From NCBI GenBank assembly GCA_031291075.1, contig JARLJS010000208.1, positions 59,062 to 123,061 of the forward strand: a stretch of 64,000 nucleotides of DNA, in the 5' to 3' direction. This DNA is from Nevskia sp. (GTDB taxonomy: Bacteria; Pseudomonadota; Gammaproteobacteria; Nevskiales; Nevskiaceae). Made by a program: the position numbers and the translations under genes. The notes beneath the pieces were generated by a model. That model did not search any database. It was not told where the DNA came from and saw only the letters and a list, made by a program, of their open reading frames with translations. The first letter of the stretch is position 1. Each line of letters starts with the position of its first letter. Shown here one piece after another: positions 50,971 to 60,103 of this stretch.

Positions 50971-52152
50971 ATGAGTGCGATGCGGGGCAGTCTGCAGAAG
51001 CAGGAGCGTGGACGCCTGCCGCGGCTGCTGGCCACGGCGGCGCTGGTGCTGCTGGTGGCCGGGCTGTGGCTGTCCGCCTCGCGGCGCGGTGATGCCAGGC
51101 CGGCGCCGGGCACCGCTGCGGTGGTGGCGGCCCCGGTGGAGCTGGCGCCGGCCGACGTGGCCGCGGTCGAGCTGAAGCAGATCAGTCACGGGCTGCCACT
51201 GTCGGGTTCGCTGTCGCCGCTGGTCCAGACCACCGTGAAATCCAGGGTGGCAGGCGAGATCCTGGAGCTGACTGTGCGCGAGGGCCAGGCGGTAAAGCAG
51301 GGCGATGTGCTGGCCCGCATCGATACGCGTTACCTCAAGGCCCAGCTCGACAGCCAGCAGGCTACCCTGGAAAAGGCCCGGGCCGATCTGGCGTTGGCCA
51401 AGCTGAACCGCGACAACAGCGCGGTCATGCTCAAGGAGCACTTCATCTCCCAGAACGCCTACGATTCGGCCGAGAGCGCCTACCAGGCCGACCTGGCCAA
51501 TACCAAGGCGGCGCAGGCCCAGGTCGCCCTGGCGCAGCTGGCCTGGAGCGATGCGGTGGTGCGGGCGCCGTTCAGCGGCATCGTAGTCAAGCGGCTGGCG
51601 CAGCCGGGCGAGCGGGTCGACGTGGAAGGCAGCCTGCTGACGCTGGTGGACCTGTCGAGGATGGAATTCCAGGCGGCCGCGCCGGCTTCCGAGGTGCCGG
51701 CCGTGAAGGTGGGGCAGACGGCGCATTTCAAGGTGGGCGGCTTCGGCGAGCGCCTGTTCGAGGGCCGCGTCGAGCGCATCAGCCCGATGACGGAGGAGGG
51801 GTCGCGCTCCATCCTGCTGTATCTGTCGGTGGACAACCGCGACGGCGCCCTGCGCGGCGGCATGTTCGGCCAGGGCGAGTTGACCCTGGACCACAGCGAG
51901 GAGGCGCCCGCGGTACCCGCTGCGGCGGTGCGCGGCGACAATGGCTCGTCCTACGTGATCGTGCTGGCTGACGGCCGCCTGAGCCAGCGCGCGGTCAGCC
52001 TGGGCCGGCGCTCGGAGGAGAGCGGCTATGTCGAGGTGCGCGACGGGCTCAAGCCGGGCGAACGGGTGCTGGTGGCGCGGTTCGACAACTTCAAGGACGG
52101 CATGAGCGCGGCGCTGGGGCCGGCCGCGGCCGCTCCCCAGGCGGCGCGCTAG
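50971..52152 (+). CDS. RND efflux periplasmic adaptor (membrane fusion protein)
   Basis: A 393-residue inner-membrane-anchored periplasmic adaptor. One helix near 17-36 (LLATAALVLLVAGLWLSA), lipoyl-like halves (VKSRVAGEILELTVREGQAVKQGDVLARID and VRAPFSGIVVKRLAQPGERVDVEGSLLTLVDLS), a short coiled coil between them, and a beta-barrel region follow. No lipobox. I chose ATG 50971; two alternatives lie near. It is translated just before the pump. Confidence 0.9.
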   Translation: MSAMRGSLQKQERGRLPRLLATAALVLLVAGLWLSASRRGDARPAPGTAAVVAAPVELAPADVAAVELKQISHGLPLSGSLSPLVQTTVKSRVAGEILELTVREGQAVKQGDVLARIDTRYLKAQLDSQQATLEKARADLALAKLNRDNSAVMLKEHFISQNAYDSAESAYQADLANTKAAQAQVALAQLAWSDAVVRAPFSGIVVKRLAQPGERVDVEGSLLTLVDLSRMEFQAAAPASEVPAVKVGQTAHFKVGGFGERLFEGRVERISPMTEEGSRSILLYLSVDNRDGALRGGMFGQGELTLDHSEEAPAVPAAAVRGDNGSSYVIVLADGRLSQRAVSLGRRSEESGYVEVRDGLKPGERVLVARFDNFKDGMSAALGPAAAAPQAAR

Positions 52153-52164
52153 GCCGGGTCGCGT

Positions 52165-55100
52165 ATGTGGATCACCCGCACCAGTATCGCCCAGCCGGTG
52201 TTCGCCACCATGGTGATGGCGGCGCTGCTGGTGCTGGGCCTGTTCTCCTACACGCGGTTGCCGGTGGAGCAGATGCCGGACGTGGCCAGCCCCAACGTCA
52301 GCATCGCGGTGAACTATCCCGGGGCGTCGCCGGAAGCCCTGGAAAACGACGTCATCAAGCCGATCGAGAACCAGATCAACACGGTCGACGGCATCCGCCG
52401 CATCTATTCGACCATGCGCGAAGGCGTCGCCTTCATCCAGATCGAGTTCCGGCTGGAAGTCAACATCGACACCGCCACCCAGGAAGTGCGCGACAAGGTG
52501 GCGCAGATCCGGCAGACCCTGCCGCGGGAGATGAAGGACCCGCAGATCACGCGTACCAACAACGACGAAAACCAGCAGCCCATCATCCAGCTCGCGGTGT
52601 ACTCGGACACGCGCGGTCTGCGCGAGGTGTCGACGCTGACGGAACAGGTGATCATCAAGCGCCTGCAGAACGTGCTCGGCGTGGCCAACCTGATGGCCGA
52701 GGGCGAGACCCTGCGGCAGGTGCAGGTCTTTCTCAAGCCCGAGTTGCTTGACGGCTACCGTGTCGGCGTCGACCAGGTGATCCAGGCGATCCAGGCGGCC
52801 AACCAGGACCTGCCGGCCGGCAGCATCGTGCGCGGCAGCAGCGAGAAGCTGGTGCGGGTCGAAGGCCGCATCCGGGATCCGGCCGCGTTCGGCGATATCG
52901 TGGTGACGACCCAGGGCGGCGGCGCGGTTTACCTGCAGCAGCGCGGCATCCCGGTGCACCTGCGGCAGGTGGCCGATGTGGTGGACGGCGAGGCGGAGGA
53001 GACCTCGATCGCGCGCGTCAACGGCCGGCGTTCGGTCGGCCTGGCGGTGTTCAAGGTGCAGAACGCCAACATCGTGCAGGTGGGCGACGGCGTCGCCGCG
53101 GCCATCGCCGAGCTGGGGCAGCGCCTGCCGTCCGACATGCACATCGAGACTGTCTATTCCAACGCCGAGAGCATCAAGGCGCAGCTGCAGCGGGTGAAGG
53201 AGACGATCTTCGAGGGCGCGCTGCTGACCGTGTGCATCGTGTTCCTGTTCCTGCATTCCTGGCGCTCCACCATCATCACCGGCCTGACGCTGCCGATCTC
53301 GGTGGTGGCGACGTTCATCGTGCTGCACGCCTGCGGTTTCACCCTCAACTTCCTCACCCTGATGGCGCTGTCGTTGTGCATCGGTCTGCTGATCGACGAC
53401 GCCATCGTGGTGCGCGAGAACATCGTGCGTCACCTGCAGATGGGCAAGAGTCACCTGCGGGCGGCGCGCGAGGGCACCGAGGAGATCGGCCTGGCGGTGA
53501 CCGCGACCACCTTCGCCATCCTCGCGGTATTCGTGCCGGTGGCGTTCATGCGGGGCCTGATCGGGCGCTACTTCTACCAGTTCGGCATCACCGTGGCGGT
53601 GGCGGTGCTGGTGTCGCTGTTCGTCAGCTTTACGCTGGACCCCATGCTGTCCTCGGTGTGGCGGGATCCGCTGCAAGGGCGTTTCAAATGGGCGCCCTGG
53701 CTCGGCCGCCTGCTCGACCGCGTCGAGCGCGGCGTCGTGTCGCTGCACCAGGTCTACGGCCGGCTGCTGGGCTGGGCGCTGCAACGGCGCCGGCGGCGCG
53801 TCTATTTTCCGCTGTTCGGCATTGTCCACGCCGCACGCACGCGCGACTGGCGCCAGGTCGGCACGCTCAGCAATCGCGGCATCGTCCTGTGGGTCGCGGC
53901 TGGCACCTTCTTCGGCAGCTTCCTGCTGCTGCCGCTGGTCGGCACCGAGTTCGTGCCCAAGGCCGACGAGGGCTTCATCACCCTGCGCCTCAATACGCCG
54001 ATCGGCTCCAGCCTCGAATACACCGACGCCAAGGCGCACCAGGTGGAGCAGGCGCTGCGGGAGTTCCCCGAGATCGAGACGATGCAGACCACGGTCGGCA
54101 CCGACGAGGGCAAGAACTACGCCCGCGTCAACCTGCGCCTGACCGACGCGCAGAAAACGCGGCGCCGTTCGCAACAGGTGCTGGAACGCCTGATCCGCGC
54201 CCGGGTCGCGGTCATCGCCGGCATCAAGCTCACGGTCGGTTTCGGCAATGCGGTGTTCATCTCGATCATCGGCCCGGACCCGGCCACGCTCACCCGCATC
54301 TCGCAGGAGCTGATGGCGCGGATGGCGAAGATTCCCGGCATCGCCGACCTGGAGAGCAGCGAGAAGGGCGACAATCCGACCGTGTCGGTGCGCCTCAACA
54401 CCGAGCTGGCCAGCGACCTCGGCCTGACCAACGCCACCATCGGCAACGCCTTGCGGCCGTTGATCGCCGGCGAGCAGATCAGCCACTGGCTCGGGCCGGA
54501 CGGCCAGGATTACGACGTGATCGTGCAGCTCCCCCGCAGCGAACGGCGGCTGGTATCGGACCTGGGCGACCTCTATCTCACCGGTACGCGCCTGAACGCC
54601 GATGGCACGCCGATGCTGGTGCCGCTGCGCCAGGTGGCAGATTTTGTCGAGATCGCCGCGCCGCAGCAGCTCAAGCGTCTCAACCTGCAGCGGCGCGTCT
54701 CCCTCTACGCCAACGCCAACGGCCGCCCGGCCGGCGATGTCGGCTCCGATGTCGAGAAGCTGATGGCGCAGACCCGGCTGCCGACCGGTTACCGCTTCGA
54801 TCTCGGCGGCGACCAGGAATTCATGAACGATTCCTTCCGCGCCGCCATGGCGGCGCTGGGGCTGGCCGTGATCTTCATCTACCTGATCCTGGCCTCACAG
54901 TTCGGCAGCTTCATGCAGCCGGTGGCGATCATGGCCTCGCTGCCGCTGTCGCTGGCCGGCGTGATCATCGCCATGCTGCTGACCCGCACCACCTTCAACA
55001 TCTTCTCGATGATCGGCTTCATCATGCTGATGGGCCTGGTGACCAAGAACGCGATCCTGCTGGTGGATTTCGCCAACCAGGGCCTGCGCGCCGGCAAGCC

Positions 55101-55401
55101 GCTGCACGAGGCGCTGCTGGAAGCGGGGCAGGTGAGGTTGCGGCCGATCCTGATGACCACCCTGGCGATGATCTTCGGCATGACGCCGATGGCCCTGGGC
55201 ACCGGCAGCGGTGGCGAGTTGCAGGCGCCGATGGGGCGCGCGGTGATCGGCGGCGTGATCACCTCAACCCTGCTGACGCTGGTGGTGGTGCCGGTGCTCT
55301 ATACCTACCTGCACGCCCTGGGACAGCGCGCCAGGGCATGGTTCGGTTCGCCGGCGGACGACGACCACGCCGGCGAGCGGGACACGGTGGCGGCCAAGTA
55401 G
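52165..55401 (+). CDS. RND multidrug efflux permease (HAE-1-like)
   Basis: A 1078-residue inner-membrane proton-driven pump with 12 predicted helices. The proton relay Asp pair is in GLLIDDAIVVREN; the matching Lys is in MGLVTKNAILLVDFANQG. N-terminal FVATMVMAALLVLGLFSYTRLPVEQMPDVASPNVSI-type blocks are as in MdtB/VexF-type HAE-1 pumps. A loop of about 30 residues (RRRRVYFPLFGIVHAARTRDW, near 540-560) between helices 6 and 7 is longer than usual. No outer-membrane channel gene is present. Substrates are unknown. Confidence 0.91.
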   Translation: MWITRTSIAQPVFATMVMAALLVLGLFSYTRLPVEQMPDVASPNVSIAVNYPGASPEALENDVIKPIENQINTVDGIRRIYSTMREGVAFIQIEFRLEVNIDTATQEVRDKVAQIRQTLPREMKDPQITRTNNDENQQPIIQLAVYSDTRGLREVSTLTEQVIIKRLQNVLGVANLMAEGETLRQVQVFLKPELLDGYRVGVDQVIQAIQAANQDLPAGSIVRGSSEKLVRVEGRIRDPAAFGDIVVTTQGGGAVYLQQRGIPVHLRQVADVVDGEAEETSIARVNGRRSVGLAVFKVQNANIVQVGDGVAAAIAELGQRLPSDMHIETVYSNAESIKAQLQRVKETIFEGALLTVCIVFLFLHSWRSTIITGLTLPISVVATFIVLHACGFTLNFLTLMALSLCIGLLIDDAIVVRENIVRHLQMGKSHLRAAREGTEEIGLAVTATTFAILAVFVPVAFMRGLIGRYFYQFGITVAVAVLVSLFVSFTLDPMLSSVWRDPLQGRFKWAPWLGRLLDRVERGVVSLHQVYGRLLGWALQRRRRRVYFPLFGIVHAARTRDWRQVGTLSNRGIVLWVAAGTFFGSFLLLPLVGTEFVPKADEGFITLRLNTPIGSSLEYTDAKAHQVEQALREFPEIETMQTTVGTDEGKNYARVNLRLTDAQKTRRRSQQVLERLIRARVAVIAGIKLTVGFGNAVFISIIGPDPATLTRISQELMARMAKIPGIADLESSEKGDNPTVSVRLNTELASDLGLTNATIGNALRPLIAGEQISHWLGPDGQDYDVIVQLPRSERRLVSDLGDLYLTGTRLNADGTPMLVPLRQVADFVEIAAPQQLKRLNLQRRVSLYANANGRPAGDVGSDVEKLMAQTRLPTGYRFDLGGDQEFMNDSFRAAMAALGLAVIFIYLILASQFGSFMQPVAIMASLPLSLAGVIIAMLLTRTTFNIFSMIGFIMLMGLVTKNAILLVDFANQGLRAGKPLHEALLEAGQVRLRPILMTTLAMIFGMTPMALGTGSGGELQAPMGRAVIGGVITSTLLTLVVVPVLYTYLHALGQRARAWFGSPADDDHAGERDTVAAK

Positions 55402-55410
55402 GCCGCGACT

Positions 55411-56250
55411 TCAGGCCGGCTGCGCTTCGCGCTCCGTTTTGGCGTAACGGTATTCGAGCGGACGGATCCTTTCCAGGAACTCGCTGTTGTCGTGGTCCCA
55501 GGGATGGAAGCCGGGGCGGAAGTAGCTGAGCCAGGGCAGCACCAGCTTGCGCAGGAAGCCCGGCCTGGTGAAGCCATAGCGGAAAAACTGGCGCCAGCCG
55601 GAACGGTTGCCCAGTTCGCCCAGCAGGGCGATGGTGCGCAGGTGGAAGCTGATGGCGATGCCCCACAGGATGACGCTGGCCACAATCAGGCCGCCGACGC
55701 GTATCACATAGGACACCGGGTTGCGGCCCATCACCGCCCGCCACACGTCATAAGCCACCGCCTTGTGCTCGGTTTCCTCCAGGGCGTGCCAGTTCCAGAT
55801 GGCGGCGTAGTGCGATTCCGCGCCCTCCAGGATGGCCGGGTCGCGCAGCAGGCCGTCGGCCATGATGGCGGTGAAGTGCTCCAGCGCGATGGTGGCGGAG
55901 AGCTGGAACGAGGCTGGCGTGTATTTCTGCACGAAGCCCAGCAGGCGGGCGACCATGCGCTCCATGCCGACGGTCTGCGGCACCGCCTGGAACATGTGGG
56001 CGTTGTACTCTTCGTGCTCGCGGCCGTGCATCGCTTCCTGGCCGATGAAAGCGGCGACCGCCTTTTGCAGTTCGGGGTCCTTGATGCGCTCACGGTAATG
56101 GCGCACCGAGTGGATGAAGAAGCGTTCGCCGACCGGGAAGAACAGCGACAGTGTGTTCATGAACACGCTGATATGCGGTCCGGCCGCATGCCAGTTGTTG
56201 ATCCGCTCGGGTGGCAGGTCGAAGCGCAGGTCACGTCGGATGGGCAGCAT
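55411..56250 (-). CDS. Predicted metal-dependent hydrolase (PF10118)
   Basis: A 279-residue protein of the PF10118 family: RFFIHSVRHYRERIKDPELQKAVAAFIGQEAMHGREHEEYNAHM supplies Glu/His residues of a ferritin-like di-metal site, and IWNWHALEETEHKAVAYDVWRA repeats the pattern. A hydrophobic stretch (GGLIVASVILWGIAISF, near 185) suggests membrane association. Function is not known. It is divergent from a FabR/DesT-like regulator with two operator-like dyads in between, so it may act in fatty-acid or membrane metabolism. Confidence 0.85.
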   Translation of the reverse strand: MLPIRRDLRFDLPPERINNWHAAGPHISVFMNTLSLFFPVGERFFIHSVRHYRERIKDPELQKAVAAFIGQEAMHGREHEEYNAHMFQAVPQTVGMERMVARLLGFVQKYTPASFQLSATIALEHFTAIMADGLLRDPAILEGAESHYAAIWNWHALEETEHKAVAYDVWRAVMGRNPVSYVIRVGGLIVASVILWGIAISFHLRTIALLGELGNRSGWRQFFRYGFTRPGFLRKLVLPWLSYFRPGFHPWDHDNSEFLERIRPLEYRYAKTEREAQPA

Positions 56251-56274
56251 GCGTGGCTCCTTGGGTTTGCAGAA

Positions 56275-56292
56275 TGTGAACGCTCGTACACA
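56275..56292. promoter_or_regulatory. FabR/DesT-like operator 1
   Basis: TGTGAACGCTCGTACACA is an imperfect 18-base dyad (TGTG...CACA) 25 bases upstream of the PF10118 gene. It closely resembles the DesT operator of pseudomonads as I remember it (GTGAACGCT core). Confidence 0.55.
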
Positions 56293-56314
56293 TCCTAGAG
56301 TGGCCCACGCGACA

Positions 56315-56332
56315 TGTCAACATGTGTTCACA
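56315..56332. promoter_or_regulatory. FabR/DesT-like operator 2
   Basis: TGTCAACATGTGTTCACA is, read on the minus strand, TGTGAACACATGTTGACA, sharing TGTGAAC and ending ACA with the dyad at 56275-56292. The two sites are 22 bases apart in the divergent promoter region. Confidence 0.55.
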
Positions 56333-56395
56333 TTATTAACTGTTTAAAATACAGGTAGTTAAGTTTTTCTCAGCAATCGTGTAAACTGACATAGC

Positions 56396-57100
56396 ATGAG
56401 CGAGCGGGAACCATTCGAGGCGCCTTCCAGGGACGGTGGAGGACGCGACAGCCGCGGTCAGCGTACCCGGCAGGCGCTGCAGGATGCGGCTTTCCGCCTG
56501 ATGGAGGGCGACAAGAGTTTCAGCGCGCTCAGCCTGCGCGAGGTCGCGCGCGAGGCGGGGGTGGTGCCCACCGCGTTCTACCGTCATTTCCGCGACATGA
56601 AGGAGCTGGGCCTGGCGCTGGTCGACGAGACCATGCGTACCCTGCGCCAGGCCATCCGCGCCGCTCGCAGCGCCGGGCCGGTGGTGTCGGAGGAGCAGGC
56701 CATCCGCAGCGCGGTGGAGACCCTGGCGCGGCACGTGCAGGCGCATCGCCTGCACTTCCGTTTCATCGCCCGCGAGCTGGCCAGCGGCCGCACCGCAATG
56801 CGTCAGGCGATCCGCCACGAGGTCGACCTGTTCCTGCGCGAGCTGGCCCTGGACCTGAGCCGCATGCCGGCACTGATCCAGTGGAGCACCGAGGACCTGC
56901 AGATGATGGCCTCGCTTATCGTCAATATCCTGATCGACACCGCCGAGCAGTTGCTGGACGTGCCGGCGCGGCGGCCGGAGGCGGAGGAGGCGGTAATCCG
57001 CATGGCCGAGAAGCAGCTGCGGCTGATCATGCTGGCGGCCACGCTGTGGCCGCAGGAATCGGCCGCAGGCCTCGCGGCCCGGGACGGCAAGGGGCAATAA
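56396..57100 (+). CDS. FabR/DesT-like TetR regulator
   Basis: A 234-residue TetR-family regulator. The DNA-binding region FSALSLREVAREAGVVPTAFYRHFRDMKELGLALVDETMRTLRQ closely follows FabR of E. coli, which senses acyl-CoA saturation and represses unsaturated fatty-acid synthesis genes. It is divergent from the PF10118 gene, with two matching dyads between, so autoregulation and control of that gene are likely. The C-terminal ligand pocket diverges, so the effector is open. Confidence 0.87.
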   Translation: MSEREPFEAPSRDGGGRDSRGQRTRQALQDAAFRLMEGDKSFSALSLREVAREAGVVPTAFYRHFRDMKELGLALVDETMRTLRQAIRAARSAGPVVSEEQAIRSAVETLARHVQAHRLHFRFIARELASGRTAMRQAIRHEVDLFLRELALDLSRMPALIQWSTEDLQMMASLIVNILIDTAEQLLDVPARRPEAEEAVIRMAEKQLRLIMLAATLWPQESAAGLAARDGKGQ

Positions 57101-57125
57101 AAAAGGGCCGTTTCCGGCCCTTTTT
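57100..57125. terminator. Bidirectional terminator between regulator and rpsT
   Basis: AAAAAGGGCC (57100-57109) and GGCCCTTTTT (57116-57125) pair with a short loop and give a T-run on either strand, ending both convergent genes. Confidence 0.9.
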
Positions 57126-57141
57126 CAGCAAGCGGCTTGCT

Positions 57142-57405
57142 TCAGGCGAGCGCCTGGATGTGCGCCGCGAGGCGGCTCTTGTGGCGTGCGGCCTTGTTCT
57201 TGTGGATCATGCCGCGGGTGGCGTAGCGGTCCAGCACCGGCACCATCTCCTTGTAGGCAGCCTCGGCCGCGGTCTTGTCCTTGGACTCGACGGCTTTCAC
57301 CACTTTCTTGATCGTGCTGCGCAGCATCGAACGCTGGCTGGCGTTGCGCTCGCGGTGCTTGTCGGACTGACGGGCGCGCTTGCGCGCCTGCAAGGTATTG
57401 GCCAA
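57142..57405 (-). CDS. rpsT: 30S ribosomal protein S20
   Basis: An 87-residue S20: [40 protein letters not shown] and the ending [21 protein letters not shown] are typical. It is on the opposite strand to murJ, the conserved arrangement in gammaproteobacteria. Confidence 0.97.
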   Translation of the reverse strand: MANTLQARKRARQSDKHRERNASQRSMLRSTIKKVVKAVESKDKTAAEAAYKEMVPVLDRYATRGMIHKNKAARHKSRLAAHIQALA

Positions 57406-57449
57406 AGGAAACTCCGGAAAGCGGTTAACAGGGTTTATGAAAGTCGCGT

Positions 57450-57478
57450 AGTATCTGCGCTCGAACGCTCCCTGTCAA
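57450..57478 (-). promoter_or_regulatory. Sigma-70 promoter of rpsT
   Basis: On the minus strand TTGACA (57478-57473) and GATACT (57455-57450) are 17 bases apart, 45 bases before the rpsT start. Confidence 0.75.
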
Positions 57479-57530
57479 TCGACTCGGCCGCCCGCCGGCC
57501 CCTCAAATAGCCCTACAAAATCAAGGCGGA

Positions 57531-59078
57531 ATGTCCAAAGCCCTGTTCAAATCCACGGGCGTCGTCAGCGCCCTGACCCTGCTGTCGCGCATGCTCGGCC
57601 TGGTTCGTGACGTGACCCTCGCCGCGGCTTTTGGCGGCCCCAGGCTCGACGCCTTCTTCGTCGCCCAGCTCATCCCGAACCTGGGCCGCCGCATGTTCGC
57701 CGAAGGGGCTTTTTCGCAGGCCTTCATCCCGGTGTTCACCGAGACCAAGACGCAACAGCCGCTGGACGAGGTGCGACGGTTGACGGCGGTGGTGATGGGC
57801 ACCCTGGGCGGCGTGCTCACGCTGATCACCCTGGTCGGCTGCCTGGCGGCCCCGTTGCTGGTGTGGCTGTTCGCGCCCGGCTTCAAGCACGACCCGGGAC
57901 AAGCGGCGCTGGGGGCCGAGCTGCTGCGCTGGACCTTCCCCTACCTGATGTTCATCTCGCTCACCTCCATGGTGGGCAGCGTGCTGAACATGTACGGCCA
58001 GTTCGCGGTGCCGGCCTTCGTGCCGGTGATCCTCAACCTGTGCATCATCGGCGCGGCGCTGATCGATCCCGATTCGGTGCAGATGCTGGCCTACGGCGTG
58101 TTCGTCGGTGGCATCCTGCAGTTCCTGTTTCAGCTCCCCGCGCTGCGTCGGCTCGGCCTGGCCGCCTGGCCGCGCTGGGGCTGGCGCGACCTGCGGGTGC
58201 GGCGCATCGCCGCGCTGATGGGGCCGGTCATGGTGGGCTCCTCGGTGGCGCAGATCAGCCTGCTGCTCAACACCAGCCTGGCCACCCTGGTCGGCAGCGG
58301 CGCGGTGAGCTGGCTCAACTTCGGCAGCCGCCTGATGGAGTTCCCCACCGGCATCTTCAGCATCGCGGTGGGCACGGTGATCCTGCCCTCGCTGTCCGCC
58401 CACCACGCGCAGAGCTCGCCGCAGCGCTTCTCGGCAACCCTGGACTGGGGGCTGCGCACCATGCTGCTGCTGGGCGTGCCCTCGGCGGTGGGGCTGGTGC
58501 TGCTGGGCGGGCCGCTGACGGCGACGATCTTCGGCCACGGTCGCTTCAACGCCGAGGACGTGCGCATGACCACCTATGTGGTCTGGGCCTATGGCCTGGG
58601 CTTCCTCGGCTTTTCGCTGGTCAAGGTGCTGGTGCCGGGCTTCTACGCCCGCCAGGAAACGGGAATCCCGGTGCGCTACGCCATGATCGGCTTGTGCGCC
58701 GGCATGGCGGTGAGCCTGTCCCTGTTCGGCGTGGCGCGCTGGATTCACTTCGGCGCCGCCCACGTGGTGTTCGCCGTCTCCACCTCGCTTACGGCCTGGA
58801 TCAACTCCATGCTGCTGCTGCGGCGCCTGCGGCAGGACGGGATCTACCAGCCGCAGCCGGGCTGGGCGGGGTTCACGCTGCGGCTGCTGCTGGCCAACGC
58901 GGCGATGGGGGTGCTGCTGCTCTGGCTCGCCGGCGATCTGGGCGGCTGGCTGCATGCGAACAGTTGGACACGCGCCTGGCGGATCACCGAAGTGGTGCTG
59001 TCCGGGGCGGCGCTGTATTTCGCCGTGCTGTGGCTGTGCGGTCTGCGGCCGCGGCACTTTCGCGCCGCCACGGGCTGA
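57531..59078 (+). CDS. murJ: Lipid II flippase MurJ
   Basis: A 515-residue inner-membrane flippase for peptidoglycan precursors, with about 14 helices. Start SKALFKSTGVVSALTLLSRMLGLVRDVTLAAAFGGPRLDAFFVAQLIPNLGRRMFAEGAFSQAFIPVF holds the conserved Arg residues of the central cavity. It leads the conserved run murJ-ribF-ileS-lspA. Confidence 0.96.
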   Translation: MSKALFKSTGVVSALTLLSRMLGLVRDVTLAAAFGGPRLDAFFVAQLIPNLGRRMFAEGAFSQAFIPVFTETKTQQPLDEVRRLTAVVMGTLGGVLTLITLVGCLAAPLLVWLFAPGFKHDPGQAALGAELLRWTFPYLMFISLTSMVGSVLNMYGQFAVPAFVPVILNLCIIGAALIDPDSVQMLAYGVFVGGILQFLFQLPALRRLGLAAWPRWGWRDLRVRRIAALMGPVMVGSSVAQISLLLNTSLATLVGSGAVSWLNFGSRLMEFPTGIFSIAVGTVILPSLSAHHAQSSPQRFSATLDWGLRTMLLLGVPSAVGLVLLGGPLTATIFGHGRFNAEDVRMTTYVVWAYGLGFLGFSLVKVLVPGFYARQETGIPVRYAMIGLCAGMAVSLSLFGVARWIHFGAAHVVFAVSTSLTAWINSMLLLRRLRQDGIYQPQPGWAGFTLRLLLANAAMGVLLLWLAGDLGGWLHANSWTRAWRITEVVLSGAALYFAVLWLCGLRPRHFRAATG

Positions 59079-59134
59079 CGGACGGGTCCAGGCTTTATAA
59101 TCTTCCCCTTTTTCATACGCTTCGCCACGCCAAA

Positions 59135-60103
59135 ATGGAGCTGATCCGCGGCCTGCACAACCTCGCGCCCCGCCATCGCGGCTGCGTGGTGTCGATCGGC
59201 AACTTCGACGGCCTGCACCTTGGCCACCGGGCCCTGATCGCACGGCTGCAGGAGTTGTCGCGGCTGCATGCGTCGCCTTCGGCGGTGATGATCTTCGAGC
59301 CCACGCCGCGCGAGTTCCTGGCGCCGGAATCGGCGCCGCCGCGCATCACCGGCTTCCGCGGCAAGCTCCGCCTGCTGCAGCGCGCCGGCATTGACCGGCT
59401 GCTGCTGGTCCGTTTCGACCGCCGCCTGGCGCAGCTCGCCGCCCGGGATTTCGTGCAGCGCATCCTGGTGGAAGGGCTGGGTGCGCGGGCGGTGGTGGTG
59501 GGCGAGGACTTCCGCTTCGGCCACAAGCGCGGCGGCGACCTGGAACTGCTGCGCAGCATGGGCCTCCAGGCCGGCTTCGAAGTGGAAGGCCTGGACAGCG
59601 TGCTGGTGGGCAGCCTGCGCTGCAGTTCCACCGCCGTGCGCGAAGCCCTGGCGGTGCCGGACCTGGAGCGGGCGCAAGAGCTGCTGGGCCGGCGCTATCG
59701 CGCCTTCGGCCGGGTGCGGCGCGGTCTGCAGCTCGGGCGCAAGCTCGGCATGTCCACCGCCAACCTGATGGTGCGCTATCCGGGCGCTTTGGCGCACGGC
59801 GTTTACGCGGTGCGCGCCTACTGGCCGGAGCGGCCGCAAGGCGCGCCGGGCGTGGCCAGCCTGGGCGTGAGGCCGACGCTGGGCATGACCGCCTGCCTGC
59901 TCGAGACACATGTGTTCGGCGAATCGCCGGCCTTGTACGGCAAGGAGCTGGAGATCGAATTCTGGCGTTACCTGCGGCCGCAGCAGCGCTTCGACTCGCT
60001 CGACGCCCTGGCGACGCAGATGCAGGCCGACGGCGCGCAGGCGCGGGCCTTTTTCGGATTGACCGGCGAAGGACAGCCGGCTCCCGCACACGGACGTTTG
60101 TGA
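59135..60103 (+). CDS. ribF: Bifunctional riboflavin kinase/FMN adenylyltransferase
   Basis: Makes FMN and FAD. The 322-residue product has the nucleotidyl-transfer motif IGNFDGLHLGHRALI (about 22-36), FGEDFRFGHKRGGDLELL-like and SSTAVREAL blocks, and the kinase domain RKLGMSTANLM and GVYAVRAYW. ATG 59135 chosen; the stop overlaps the ileS start (GTGA). FAD from here serves SdhA, NirB and other flavoproteins in the window. Confidence 0.95.
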   Translation: MELIRGLHNLAPRHRGCVVSIGNFDGLHLGHRALIARLQELSRLHASPSAVMIFEPTPREFLAPESAPPRITGFRGKLRLLQRAGIDRLLLVRFDRRLAQLAARDFVQRILVEGLGARAVVVGEDFRFGHKRGGDLELLRSMGLQAGFEVEGLDSVLVGSLRCSSTAVREALAVPDLERAQELLGRRYRAFGRVRRGLQLGRKLGMSTANLMVRYPGALAHGVYAVRAYWPERPQGAPGVASLGVRPTLGMTACLLETHVFGESPALYGKELEIEFWRYLRPQQRFDSLDALATQMQADGAQARAFFGLTGEGQPAPAHGRL

